From assembly GCA_901538445.1 (NCBI GenBank), contig LR594584.1:404572-468571 (forward strand): a stretch of DNA of 64,000 nt, written 5' to 3'. This DNA is from Gemmataceae bacterium (GTDB taxonomy: Bacteria; Planctomycetota; Planctomycetia; Gemmatales; Gemmataceae). A program made the position numbers and the translations under genes. Of the stretch, positions 33,420 through 41,582 are shown one piece after another; positions within the stretch are counted from its first letter, which is position 1; each line of letters starts with the position of its first letter. The notes under the pieces were generated by a model. That model did not search any database, was not told where the DNA came from, and saw nothing but the letters and a program-made list of their open reading frames with translations.

Positions 33420-33671
33420 GTGAGCGCCGACGACATCCGAAGCCTGTACCGAGCGGACCCGTTCGCGCCATTCCAACTCGTGCTCGCCGAGGGGCGCGAA
33501 ATTCTCGTCGCCAAGCGCGAACACTTCTCGATCGCGATGACCGGCGACCGCGTGGTGATTTGTCCCCGGATCGAGGACTTCGAGATCGTGAACCTTGCGG
33601 ATGTGAACGGGGTGCGACTGTTCGGAGCGCCCGTGTCCTCCGTGCAAGCTGCCAACACGAGCGCGGCGTGA
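33420..33671 (+). CDS. Small Gemmata-type hypothetical protein (PFRPF family), member 2
   Basis: The protein has 83 residues from GTG at 33420, with GGAGG upstream. It shares PFAPFQLVLAEGREILVAKRE with the preceding gene's PFRPF...GGRSLPIRSPEF pattern and also ends in hydrophobic strands. Its TGA overlaps the GTG start of the following TIGR02996-SUKH gene in the sequence GTGA, so the two are probably coupled in translation. No function is known. Confidence 0.75.
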   Translation: MSADDIRSLYRADPFAPFQLVLAEGREILVAKREHFSIAMTGDRVVICPRIEDFEIVNLADVNGVRLFGAPVSSVQAANTSAA

Positions 33672-34408
33672 CCGAGGACGAGGCGTTCGTTCGCGCTGTC
33701 GTTTCGAGCCGTGGGGACGACACCCCGCGGCTAGCGTACGCCGATTGGCTCGATGACCGCGGTGACCCGCGTGGACCGTACCTGCGAGCCGAGTTCGGAG
33801 CGACGGATCGGGACGCGGCACAGTTGCGAGAGGTCGCGATCTGCCTTGACCCCGTGTGGGTTGTACGCGTGAGCCGGCCGCCTATCGGCGTTTGCTGCGA
33901 CGACTTCGCGTGGAGCGCGACGGGAGAGGCGGTCGGTTCCGAAGATCTCGACCGGTTTGAGCGGCGCTTCGGGGTCACGCTCCCCGTTCCGTACCGGGCG
34001 TTCTTGCTCAACACCAACGGCGGCACGGTCGCACTCGACCCGCTGCCGAGCCCGACCGGCACCAAGGTCCGCTCTTGCGGGTTCCACTCGTTGGCCAAGA
34101 CGACGCACGACGACCATGAAGGGAGCTTGGAATACGAATTCGCTGTCACTCGGCACTCGCTGTACCACCGCACGCGCCGAAGAGACGCTGAATACCACGT
34201 CCGGCTCCTGCGTCACATGATCATTGGCTGGGCACCCGGCCGCACGATGTGGGTCGTCTTGGGGTTCGAGGGGCCGAGCACGGGGCGGGTCCGCTTTCTG
34301 GACATGGCTCGCGGTTCTCCGCCGGGCCGCGAAGGTGTGATCGAGCCCGGTGGGTGGTTTGATAGTCTTCCCGATTACCTCGCGGCGCTCATCGCCCCGC
34401 GCGTGTGA
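33668..34408 (+). CDS. TIGR02996 domain protein with a SUKH (SMI1/KNR4-type) domain, copy 1
   Basis: The protein has 246 residues from GTG at 33668. Residues 1-42 are the Gemmata repeat-companion module TIGR02996: TEDEAFVRAVV, DDTPRLAYADWLDDRGD, PYLRAEF. Residues ~85-235 match a SUKH domain: FERRFGVTLPVPYRAFLLNTN, with the LP-x-x-Y-x-x-F-L pattern, and a C-terminal WFDSLPDYLAALI. SUKH proteins in bacteria are often immunity proteins of polymorphic toxins, but they also occur without toxins. No toxin gene is adjacent. Its closest neighbour is a paralogue 18 bp downstream; the spacer and the GTGA overlap suggest one operon with the two small proteins. Confidence 0.85.
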   Translation: MTEDEAFVRAVVSSRGDDTPRLAYADWLDDRGDPRGPYLRAEFGATDRDAAQLREVAICLDPVWVVRVSRPPIGVCCDDFAWSATGEAVGSEDLDRFERRFGVTLPVPYRAFLLNTNGGTVALDPLPSPTGTKVRSCGFHSLAKTTHDDHEGSLEYEFAVTRHSLYHRTRRRDAEYHVRLLRHMIIGWAPGRTMWVVLGFEGPSTGRVRFLDMARGSPPGREGVIEPGGWFDSLPDYLAALIAPRV

Positions 34409-34426
34409 CTACGCAGAGAAGGTGCC

Positions 34427-35179
34427 GTGACCGAGGACGAGGCGTTCATCCGAGCCCTCGTGGACAACCCCGGGGACGACACCCCGCGGCTCGTCTACGC
34501 CGACTGGCTCGACGACCGCGACGACCCCCGCGGCGCGTACCTGCGTGCGGAGCACGAGTGGGCCGCGACGCACGACCCCGGCGAACGCGAGACTCTACGG
34601 CAGATGGCGAAGGGACTCGATCCGGTGTGGGTCGCCCGTGTCAGCCGCCCGCCGGTCGGGGTGTGCGTTGAACACGTTGAGGTCTTGGACCGTGGCGAGC
34701 ACGTTGTCGAAGCGGACATCAGCAACGCGGAGCGCAGGATTGGGGGAACGTTTCTACCCGACTACCGAGCGTTTCTGCTGAACTACAACGGTGGACGGGT
34801 TGATGCTTCCATTTGGTACGACCTGCCCGACGGAACGCACGTGAGCGCCGCTGACATGGCGTGGGAATTCCATGCCGCGAACCAAGTATGTGCCTTCACA
34901 CTTCGTGCCGATGACCACCTTGCACATGAGCTTCCGTTGTCTGACGGTGCTCCGTCGCTTGGCGAATGGTGCAGCCGGCACATCGTCATAGGCCGCGGCC
35001 CTGATGTGATCGACGGGATCTTCCTCTCGGTGCGCGGCCCAGGTAAAGGTTCCATTTGGCTAATTGATACGAGCGTTGAAATCGAAGTCGCCTCCCTCGC
35101 CGCTTTGCGCGATCCGAGACCGTACGCCACGGATGTAGCAGAGTTGCTTTCGTATTTGCCCCGATACCGCCCCGTTTGA
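34427..35179 (+). CDS. TIGR02996 domain protein with a SUKH-like domain, copy 2
   Basis: The protein has 250 residues from GTG at 34427. The TIGR02996 module is near-identical in layout to copy 1 (TEDEAFIRALV, DDTPRLVYADWLDDRDD, AYLRAEHEW). Both then share GLDPVWVARVSRPPVGVC before diverging. The SUKH-like part has AERRIGGTFLPDYRAFLLNY and ends LAALRDPRPYATDVAELLSYL. Identity is high in the N-terminal third and low afterwards, so the C-terminal domains evolve faster. The function is unknown. It precedes gcvPB by 7 bp, which is unexpected company. Confidence 0.83.
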   Translation: MTEDEAFIRALVDNPGDDTPRLVYADWLDDRDDPRGAYLRAEHEWAATHDPGERETLRQMAKGLDPVWVARVSRPPVGVCVEHVEVLDRGEHVVEADISNAERRIGGTFLPDYRAFLLNYNGGRVDASIWYDLPDGTHVSAADMAWEFHAANQVCAFTLRADDHLAHELPLSDGAPSLGEWCSRHIVIGRGPDVIDGIFLSVRGPGKGSIWLIDTSVEIEVASLAALRDPRPYATDVAELLSYLPRYRPV

Positions 35180-35186
35180 GTGAGAA

Positions 35187-36647
35187 ATGAACAACACGCA
35201 ATCGACCGAGCTGATCTTCGAACTCTCGCGGCCGGGGCGGCGGTGCCACCGGTTGCCGGCGTGCGACGTGCCGGCGACACAGTCGCTCGGCGACCTCATC
35301 CCGAGCGAGCACCTCGCCGCGAAGCCGCCGGCGCTGCCGGAGGTGAGCGAGATCGACCTCATCCGGCACTACACGAACCTTTCGGCCCGGAACATGAGCA
35401 TCGACACCAACTTCTACCCGTTGGGGTCCTGCACCATGAAGTACAACCCGAAGCGGCACGAGCGGCTCGCGGCGCTGCCGGGGTTCGCCAGCCTCCACCC
35501 GCTCCAGGACGACGCGACCACGCAGGGCATGCTCGAACTGCTCTTCGACATGCAGAACTACCTCGCCGAAATCTCCGGGCTTCCGGCGGTGTCGCTCCAG
35601 CCGGCGGCCGGCGCGCAGGGCGAACTCACCGCACTGTTCGTGGCCGCCGCGTACTTCCGCGACAAGGGCGAGACGCACCGCCGCAAGGTGCTCGTCCCGG
35701 ACTCGGCCCACGGCACCAACCCGGCGTCGGCCGCCCTCGCCGGCTTCGACACGGTGACGGTGAAAAGCAACGCGAAGGGGCTCGTTGACATCGAGGATCT
35801 GAAGGCGAAGCTCGGCAACGATGTCGCGGTGTTCATGATCACCAACCCGAACACGCTCGGCCTGTTCGAGACGCAGATCAAGACGATCACCGACATGCTG
35901 CACGCGGTCGGCGCGCTGGTGTACCTCGACGGCGCGAACATGAACGCCATCCTCGGCATCACCCGGCCGGGCGACTTCGGGGCGGACATGCAGCACTACA
36001 ACGTCCACAAGACGTTCACCGGCCCGCACGGCGGCGGCGGCCCCGGCAGCGGCCCGATCGCCGTCCGCGACTTCCTCGCCCCGTACCTCCCTGCTCCGGT
36101 CGTGGTGAAGGACGGAGACCGCTTCCGGCTGAACTTCGACATGCCCAAGAGCATCGGCCGGGTGCGGAGCTTCTTCGGGAACGTCGGCATCCTGTTCCGC
36201 GGGTACTGCTACATCCGCACCCTGGGGCCGGACGGTCTGCGGGAAGTGAGCGAGCAAGCGGTGCTCAACGCGAACTACCTGCGGGCGCGCGTGGCCGAGG
36301 CCTTCGACGTCCCGCACGCCGGGCCGTGCATGCACGAGTTCGTCGCCAGCGCCCGGAACCTGCTCCGCGAGCGCAAGGTCCGCGCGATGGACATCTGCAA
36401 GCGGTTGCTCGACTACGGGTTCCACGCGCCGACCGTGTACTTCCCGCTCGTCGTGGCCGAGGCGCTGATGATGGAGCCGACCGAGACCGAGAGCAAGGAG
36501 ACGCTCGACGCATTCGCCGACACGCTCATCGCGATCAAGGGCGAAGACCCCGAACTGGTGCGGACCGCCCCGCACACGCACGTCATCACCCGGCCGGACG
36601 AGGTGAAGGCCGCGAAGGAGCCGGTCCTGCGCTGGACCGCGAGCTGA
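35187..36647 (+). CDS. gcvPB: Glycine dehydrogenase (decarboxylating) subunit 2
   Basis: The protein has 486 residues, the size of the beta subunit where P-protein is split into GcvPA and GcvPB. It is PLP-dependent and decarboxylates glycine onto the lipoyl H-protein. The PLP lysine is Lys275 in NVHKTFTGPHGGGGPGSGP. Other conserved parts are NFYPLGSCTMKYNP, SLQPAAGAQGE and VLVPDSAHGTNPASA. Glycine cleavage feeds 5,10-methylene-THF and NADH. The partner genes gcvPA, gcvT and gcvH are not in the window. The ATG at 35187 is the first start after the upstream stop at 35179. Confidence 0.95.
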   Translation: MNNTQSTELIFELSRPGRRCHRLPACDVPATQSLGDLIPSEHLAAKPPALPEVSEIDLIRHYTNLSARNMSIDTNFYPLGSCTMKYNPKRHERLAALPGFASLHPLQDDATTQGMLELLFDMQNYLAEISGLPAVSLQPAAGAQGELTALFVAAAYFRDKGETHRRKVLVPDSAHGTNPASAALAGFDTVTVKSNAKGLVDIEDLKAKLGNDVAVFMITNPNTLGLFETQIKTITDMLHAVGALVYLDGANMNAILGITRPGDFGADMQHYNVHKTFTGPHGGGGPGSGPIAVRDFLAPYLPAPVVVKDGDRFRLNFDMPKSIGRVRSFFGNVGILFRGYCYIRTLGPDGLREVSEQAVLNANYLRARVAEAFDVPHAGPCMHEFVASARNLLRERKVRAMDICKRLLDYGFHAPTVYFPLVVAEALMMEPTETESKETLDAFADTLIAIKGEDPELVRTAPHTHVITRPDEVKAAKEPVLRWTAS

Positions 36648-36651
36648 GTGC

Positions 36652-36693
36652 CGCGGTTCGAGCCACGGGTTCACCCCCGTGGCTCGAACCGCG
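36652..36693 (+). terminator. Perfect 18-bp stem-loop after gcvPB
   Basis: CGCGGTTCGAGCCACGGG (36652-36669) and CCCGTGGCTCGAACCGCG (36676-36693) are a perfect 18-bp inverted repeat with a 6-nt loop, 4 bp after the gcvPB stop. It has the position of a terminator, but no U-run follows, and the GAGCCACGGG word may mark another dispersed repeat. Confidence 0.6.
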
Positions 36694-36726
36694 ACCACGA
36701 CGCCCCACACCCCGCGGAGAACGGCC

Positions 36727-38595
36727 ATGCCGCGTGCGCTACTCGTACTGGCACTCACGTTCACACTTCCCGCCGCCGCACCGGCCGCACCCGTGCTGCT
36801 CGACGTGGACGCGTCGGAGGTCGGCCGCCGGGTGATCCACGTCCGCGAACTCGTCCCGGCGGACCCGGGCCGACTCACGCTCCACTACCCGAAGTGGATC
36901 CCCGGCCGGCACCGGCCCGTCGGGCAGATCGCGAACGTGTCTTCGCTCAAGATCACAGTAAAAGGCGAGGCGATCGCGTGGCACCGCGACGACGCCGATC
37001 CTTTTACGGTCCACTCCACGGTGCCCGAGGGGGCGAAGGCCGTCGAGGTGCGGTTCGACCTGCTACTCGCCGCGGGGAGCGAGGGCGGCGCGCAGTTCAT
37101 GACGGTCGCGTCACCCAAAGTGCTGACGATGAACTGGAACGACGTGCTGCTGTACCCCAAGTGTGCGAAGCCGCTCGAACTCCCCTTCGTGGCCCGCGTG
37201 AAGCTCCCGACGAATTGGAAGTTCGGCACCGCGTTGCCCGTTGCCAGGGCGTCCGACAAGGACGGCTCGGTACTGTTCGAGAGCGTCCCGCTCGAAACGC
37301 TGATCGACTCGCCGCTGCTCGCCGGGGAGCACGTTCGCGTCGTTCCGATCGGGGCCGGGAAGGAGCACTTGGTCGTGGTCGCGTGCGACAGCCCCGATGG
37401 ATTGGAGGCGACGCAAGAGACGCTGAAGTCGTGGAACCAACTCCCGGCCGAGGCCGCGGCGCTGTTCGGCCCGGAGCGGCCGTACAAGGCGTACACGTTC
37501 CTGCTCGGGCTGAGCAACCACATCCCGCGGGCCGGGATCGAGCACCACCAGTCGAGCGACAACCGGCTTGGCGAACTCGCACTCGTGAAGGCGGCCGAGC
37601 GGCGCGCGGCGGCCACGCTGTTCCCGCACGAGTTCGTCCACTCGTGGAACGGCAAGTTCCGCCGGCCGGCGGACATGCTCGTCGGCGATTACCAGCTCCC
37701 GCAACAGACGCGACTCCTGTGGGTGTACGAGGGGCTCACGAACTACCTCGGCTGGCTCCTCGCGGCCCGCTCGGGCCTGCTCTCGCCGGACGACGCCCGC
37801 GAGTACCTCGCGATGACCGCGGCCCGGATGACCAACTCGCGCGGCCGGGCGTGGCGGCCGCTCGCCGACACCGCCGCCGCGGCGAGCGTGCTGTTCGACG
37901 CGCCGCGGTCGTGGGCCTCGGCGCGCCGCGCCGTGGACTTCTACGACGAGGGCACCCTGCTCTGGCTCGATGTGGACGTGACGATCCGCACCAACACCAA
38001 GGGGAAGAAGTCGCTCGACGACTTCTGCAAGGCGTTCCACGGCGGCGGCACCGGCAAGCCCGAGGTAAAGGGGTACTCCCTCGACGACGTGCTCGCGGCG
38101 CTGGCGGCCGTCGATCCTTCGACCAACTGGAAGGCGTACTTCGCGCGCCGCGTGGACGCCGTGGCCGACGCGCCGCCGCTCGAAGGGATCACCGGGGCCG
38201 GGTGGACGCTCGCGTACACCGAGAAGCCGTCGGACCTGTTCGCGGCGCAGGAGGGGTTGTCCCGCGGCGTGAACCTGGCCGACTCGCTCGGGTTGATGCT
38301 CGGGCCGGAAGGCGCGGTCTCGGACGTGGTCCCCCAACGCCCCGCGGCGAAGGCCGGGCTCGCCCCGGGGATGAAGGTGATCGCGGTGAACGGACGACGG
38401 TACGCGCCCGACGCACTGAAGGCCGCCGTCGGCTCCACCAAGGCCGGCGGCAAGCTGGAGTTACTGGTCGAGAGCGGCGACTTCTTCAAGACGCACGCGG
38501 TCGAGTACGCGGGCGGCCTGCGCTACCCGCGGCTCGAAAAAGCCGACGCCCGCGACGACCTGCTGACCGAGATCATGAAGCCGCGGGGGAAGTGA
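36727..38595 (+). CDS. M61 family peptidase with a C-terminal PDZ domain
   Basis: The protein has 622 residues from the ATG at 36727 (MPRALLVLALTF), with GGAG upstream. A signal peptide of about 20 residues ends near PAAAPAAP. The first ~220 residues are the N-terminal beta domain of M61 (YPKWIPGRHRPVGQIANVSS). The catalytic part has HEFVHSWN with His301, Glu302 and His305, and the third ligand Glu335 in YEGLTNYLG. A PDZ domain lies near 530-600 (PEGAVSDVVPQRPAAKAGLAPGMKV). The family (glycyl aminopeptidase type) is an exported metallopeptidase. Its exact cleavage preference is not readable. It is convergent with ftr across a 29-bp inverted repeat. Confidence 0.92.
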   Translation: MPRALLVLALTFTLPAAAPAAPVLLDVDASEVGRRVIHVRELVPADPGRLTLHYPKWIPGRHRPVGQIANVSSLKITVKGEAIAWHRDDADPFTVHSTVPEGAKAVEVRFDLLLAAGSEGGAQFMTVASPKVLTMNWNDVLLYPKCAKPLELPFVARVKLPTNWKFGTALPVARASDKDGSVLFESVPLETLIDSPLLAGEHVRVVPIGAGKEHLVVVACDSPDGLEATQETLKSWNQLPAEAAALFGPERPYKAYTFLLGLSNHIPRAGIEHHQSSDNRLGELALVKAAERRAAATLFPHEFVHSWNGKFRRPADMLVGDYQLPQQTRLLWVYEGLTNYLGWLLAARSGLLSPDDAREYLAMTAARMTNSRGRAWRPLADTAAAASVLFDAPRSWASARRAVDFYDEGTLLWLDVDVTIRTNTKGKKSLDDFCKAFHGGGTGKPEVKGYSLDDVLAALAAVDPSTNWKAYFARRVDAVADAPPLEGITGAGWTLAYTEKPSDLFAAQEGLSRGVNLADSLGLMLGPEGAVSDVVPQRPAAKAGLAPGMKVIAVNGRRYAPDALKAAVGSTKAGGKLELLVESGDFFKTHAVEYAGGLRYPRLEKADARDDLLTEIMKPRGK

Positions 38596-38605
38596 ATCCT
38601 TCGCT

Positions 38606-38676
38606 CCTGGGACCGCGGGCGTCCCGCCCGCTCTTCTGAGCCCCCACAGAGCGGGCGGGACGCCCGCGGTCCCAGG
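38606..38676. repeat. Perfect 29-bp inverted repeat, possible bidirectional terminator
   Basis: The left arm (38606-38634) starts CCTGGGACCGCGGGCGTCCC; the right arm (38648-38676) is its exact reverse complement, with 13 nt between. It lies between the convergent M61 and ftr genes, 10 bp after one stop and 2 bp before the other. It could stop both transcripts. The length and perfection suggest a recent dispersed repeat rather than an ordinary terminator. Confidence 0.85.
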
Positions 38677-38678
38677 GA

Positions 38679-39587
38679 TCAGCCGGCGGCCTCGTCGATC
38701 AGCTTGTGCAGGTGGACGTGGTGCGGGCCGAGCTTGCCGCCGTAGTTCCCGGCGGTGATCCCCTTCACCCCCGGGCACCGCGTTGCGGCGAGGATGCCCT
38801 CCCACGTCGCACGCTCGACCGTCGCGAGGTCGAGCCCGTCGAAAACCAACTCGTACACCGCGTTCACGCCCTCGGGAAGCGCCGACTTCACCGCCCCGCG
38901 GAGCGTCGGGCAGTACGCATCGTTCGTGCTCGCCTTGAGCGCCTTGTACTTGCTCCCGACCTTGCTCCCGGACCGCACCACGCCCCCGGGAAACGGCAGG
39001 ATCACGCCCGGCAACTTGCGGATCGCCGCGACCCCGGCCTCGGCCGCCGCCAGCGCCGCGGCTTGCGACTCGCCGAGGATCAGGAAGTTCCCGCCGCCGA
39101 CCCCCTTCACTGTGTCGAACGACTCCTCGCACAGGAACTCGCCGTCCATCGTCGGCACCCGCCAGTACCGCTTCCCGCCGAGCAGTTTGCTGATCTGCCA
39201 CCCGTCACCGAAGTACCGCAACTGGCCGCCGACCTTGATCGAGCGGCCCGGGTCGCCGGTGAGGCCGTTGAAGCACGCGGTCGTCGCGCACGTCAGCACG
39301 CACTGCGCGACGCGGTTCACGACCGCCTTCTGGAGCCCGTCGCGGCTGAACCCGAAGAACAGCAGCGCCAGGCCGGGCCGTCCGTCTGGCGTGTCGGTCG
39401 CCGCGAGTTCGCGCTCGATGCCCGCCTCGGCGTCGCACCCGATGACGCTCGCCGCGTACCCGATCGCGGCCTGCCCCGCCGTGCGCGCCCACCCGATCGT
39501 CTCGGCGGTCACGATGACGCGGGTGGCGGTCATCGGGAACGCCTCGGCGAACGTGTCTTCGACGGGAACGGAGTTGACAATTCGCAC
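38679..39587 (-). CDS. ftr: Formylmethanofuran-tetrahydromethanopterin formyltransferase
   Basis: The protein has 302 residues, the length of archaeal Ftr and bacterial FhcD. The start is GTG at 39587 (VRIVNSVPVEDTFAEAF). The match to the family is close along the whole length: EDTFAEAFPM, ASVIGCDAEAGIERELA, TPDGRPG, LRYFGDGW, GEFLCEES, FPGGVVRSGSKVGSKYK, STNDAYCPTLR and KITAGNYGGKLG-type end (ITAGNYGGKLGPHH). In bacteria it works in tetrahydromethanopterin-linked C1 transfer, moving formyl groups between methanofuran and H4MPT during formaldehyde oxidation. No other C1 gene (fhcA, B, C, mch, mtdB, fae) is in the window. It is divergent from a MarR regulator. Confidence 0.96.
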   Translation of the reverse strand: MRIVNSVPVEDTFAEAFPMTATRVIVTAETIGWARTAGQAAIGYAASVIGCDAEAGIERELAATDTPDGRPGLALLFFGFSRDGLQKAVVNRVAQCVLTCATTACFNGLTGDPGRSIKVGGQLRYFGDGWQISKLLGGKRYWRVPTMDGEFLCEESFDTVKGVGGGNFLILGESQAAALAAAEAGVAAIRKLPGVILPFPGGVVRSGSKVGSKYKALKASTNDAYCPTLRGAVKSALPEGVNAVYELVFDGLDLATVERATWEGILAATRCPGVKGITAGNYGGKLGPHHVHLHKLIDEAAG

Positions 39588-39676
39588 GGTCGCGGGCCTC
39601 GGGTCGTCGCGGGATCGTGGGGATTGAGTATGCGCGCACCCGGGCCGGTGCAACCCGATTCGCCAGGCCGAATATC

Positions 39677-39726
39677 CCCGTCGGGACATTAATTGTCTGG
39701 ACAACCATCGTCCCGACGGGTAGTAT
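39677..39726 (+). promoter_or_regulatory. Promoter and operator of the MarR gene
   Basis: TGGACA (39698-39703) and TAGTAT (39721-39726) are 17 bp apart and form a credible -35/-10 pair. The -35 overlaps a palindrome TTGTC-TG-GACAA (39693-39704), a form typical of MarR-family sites. Outside it are the inverted half-sites CCCGTCGGGAC (39677-39687) and GTCCCGACGGG (39710-39720), each itself centred on a palindrome CCCG-N-CGGG. The -10 ends 6 bp before the ATG at 39733, so transcripts would be nearly leaderless. Binding here would block transcription of the MarR gene and could also affect the divergent ftr gene. Confidence 0.7.
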
Positions 39727-39732
39727 TCGGTT

Positions 39733-40218
39733 ATGGCACCCGAGGCCGTTACAGCCGACGCGCGCCGGTTCGACTCGCCCGAACAGGAGGCGTACCTCGC
39801 CCTGTGGCGGACGTACGACCGGCTCCGGGCGCTCGAGGACGAGTTGTTCGCGCAGTTCGAGTTGACGGCGCAGCAGTACAACGTGCTGCGCCTGCTCCGA
39901 GCAGCCCGGCCCGAGTCGCTGCCGACGCTCGTACTCGCGGAGCGGCTCGTGTCGCGCGCGCCGGACATCACCCGGATGCTCGACAAGCTCGAGGCCCGCA
40001 AGCTCCTCACCCGCACGCGCTCCACCGAGGACCGCCGGGCCGTGCTGGTCGCGGTCACCGCCGCGGGCATCGCGCTCCTCGACCAGATCGCCGGCCCGCT
40101 CCGCGCGTGCCACGGGCGGCAACTCGGGCACCTGTCCCCCGCGCAACTGAAGTCCCTCGCCGCGCTGCTGAAGGCCGCCCGTGCCCCGCACGAGCCGCCC
40201 GGCAGCCTGTGGGCGTAA
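39733..40218 (+). CDS. MarR family transcriptional regulator
   Basis: The protein has 161 residues from the ATG at 39733. A winged helix-turn-helix of the MarR type spans about residues 40-115: ELTAQQYNVLRLLRAAR, LAERLVSRAPDITRMLDKLE as recognition region, and the wing TRTRSTEDRRAVLVAVTAAG with the conserved DRR. It binds DNA as a dimer and is usually released by a small phenolic or oxidant ligand. Its own promoter contains a palindrome. The flavin-dependent halogenase begins 28 bp downstream and is the likeliest co-regulated gene; ftr on the other strand may be another. Confidence 0.93.
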   Translation: MAPEAVTADARRFDSPEQEAYLALWRTYDRLRALEDELFAQFELTAQQYNVLRLLRAARPESLPTLVLAERLVSRAPDITRMLDKLEARKLLTRTRSTEDRRAVLVAVTAAGIALLDQIAGPLRACHGRQLGHLSPAQLKSLAALLKAARAPHEPPGSLWA

Positions 40219-40246
40219 CCGAACCACCACGAACCCGGAGTCCTCA

Positions 40247-41512
40247 ATGTCCGCAACGAACGTTGATGTGGTCGTCGTCGGGGGCGGCCCGTCGGGGAGC
40301 ACGGTCGCGACGATCCTCGCCCAGAAGGGGCTCTCGGTGGAGCTGTTCGAGCGGGACCACTTCCCGCGGTTCCACATCGGCGAGTCGATGATCCCCAACA
40401 CCTACTACGCGATCGAGCGGACCGGGCTTCTCGCGAAGATGAAGGGGAGCCACTTCGTCAAGAAGCACAGCGTGCAGTTCGTGGACCAGCGGGGCCGGCT
40501 CTCGGAGCCGTTCTACTTCTGGGACAACAAGCCGCACGAGTCGTCGCAGACGTGGCAGGTGCGGCGGAGCGAGTTCGACACGCTCGCGCTCAACCACGCC
40601 CGCGAGCACCGGGTGAAGGTGTCCGAGGGGGCGCGCGTCCTCGAAGTGATCTTTGAGGGGAAGCAGGCGGTCGGCGTGCGGGTGAAGCCCGAGGACGGCC
40701 CCGAGCGCGAGGTGCGGTCCAAGGTGGTCGTCGACGCGAGCGGCCAGAGCACCCTCATCATCGACCGGTTCGGGCTCCGCAACTGGGACCCGCAGCTCAA
40801 GAAGGCCGCGCTGTGGACGTACTGGAAGGGCGCGTACCGCGACACCGGCAAGGACGAGGGCGCGACCATCGTCATCCAGACCGAGGGCAAGAAGGGCTGG
40901 TTCTGGTACATCCCGCTGCACGACGACATCATCTCGGTCGGGGTCGTCGCGGACCACGACTACTTGCTGAAGAACCGCGACAGCAAGGACCCGGAGACGA
41001 TCTACTTCGAGGAGGTCGCGAAGGCCCCCGGGGTGCAGCCGCGGATCAAGGACGCGACCCGGTGCGACGTCTTCCGCATCCAGAAGGAGTACTCGTACCG
41101 GGCGAAGCAGGCGGCCGGCGACGGGTGGTGCCTCGTGGGCGACGCCTTCGGGTTCCTCGACCCGCTGTACTCGTCGGGCCTGCTCCTCGCGATGACGTCC
41201 GGCTCGATGGCCGCGGACGCGATCACCGAGGCGTTCACCCGGCAGGATTTCTCGGAGGCGCAACTCAGGAAGTGGGAGAAGCCCTACCTCCAGGGGATGG
41301 ACCGGATCCGCCGGCTCGTGTGCGAGTTCTACGACGGCCTCAGCTTCGGGCGGTTCGTCAAGAAGCACCCGCACCTCAAGGGGCTGGTGACCGACGTGCT
41401 CATCGGCGACGTGTTCAAGGACGAGGTGGACGTGCTGTGGCCGTTGATGGACGACCTGCGGGCCGAGCAGGGGATCGCGCCGTACCAGGCGGTGGCGGTC
41501 GGCGCGGCCTGA
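40247..41512 (+). CDS. Flavin-dependent halogenase-like oxidoreductase
   Basis: The protein has 421 residues from the ATG at 40247, with GGAG upstream. The FAD-binding start is VVVVGGGPSGSTVA, followed by FPRFHIGESMIP. Two halogenase-type motifs are visible: GWFWYIPL, matching WxWxIP, and FLDPLYSSG, matching FxxPxxSxG. A Lys pair (HFVKKHSVQF) lies where phenolic halogenases have the catalytic Lys. These features favour a true halogenase over a simple geranylgeranyl-reductase-type monooxygenase, but the two groups are related. The substrate is unknown, and no carrier protein or polyketide synthase is adjacent. It probably forms a unit with the MarR gene. Confidence 0.82.
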   Translation: MSATNVDVVVVGGGPSGSTVATILAQKGLSVELFERDHFPRFHIGESMIPNTYYAIERTGLLAKMKGSHFVKKHSVQFVDQRGRLSEPFYFWDNKPHESSQTWQVRRSEFDTLALNHAREHRVKVSEGARVLEVIFEGKQAVGVRVKPEDGPEREVRSKVVVDASGQSTLIIDRFGLRNWDPQLKKAALWTYWKGAYRDTGKDEGATIVIQTEGKKGWFWYIPLHDDIISVGVVADHDYLLKNRDSKDPETIYFEEVAKAPGVQPRIKDATRCDVFRIQKEYSYRAKQAAGDGWCLVGDAFGFLDPLYSSGLLLAMTSGSMAADAITEAFTRQDFSEAQLRKWEKPYLQGMDRIRRLVCEFYDGLSFGRFVKKHPHLKGLVTDVLIGDVFKDEVDVLWPLMDDLRAEQGIAPYQAVAVGAA

Positions 41513-41582
41513 TCGTCGCGGGCCGGGCGGGGTCGTAGGCTGTCGGGAACCCCGACCGTGCCGCGCCCCCCGGACGCCCGCC

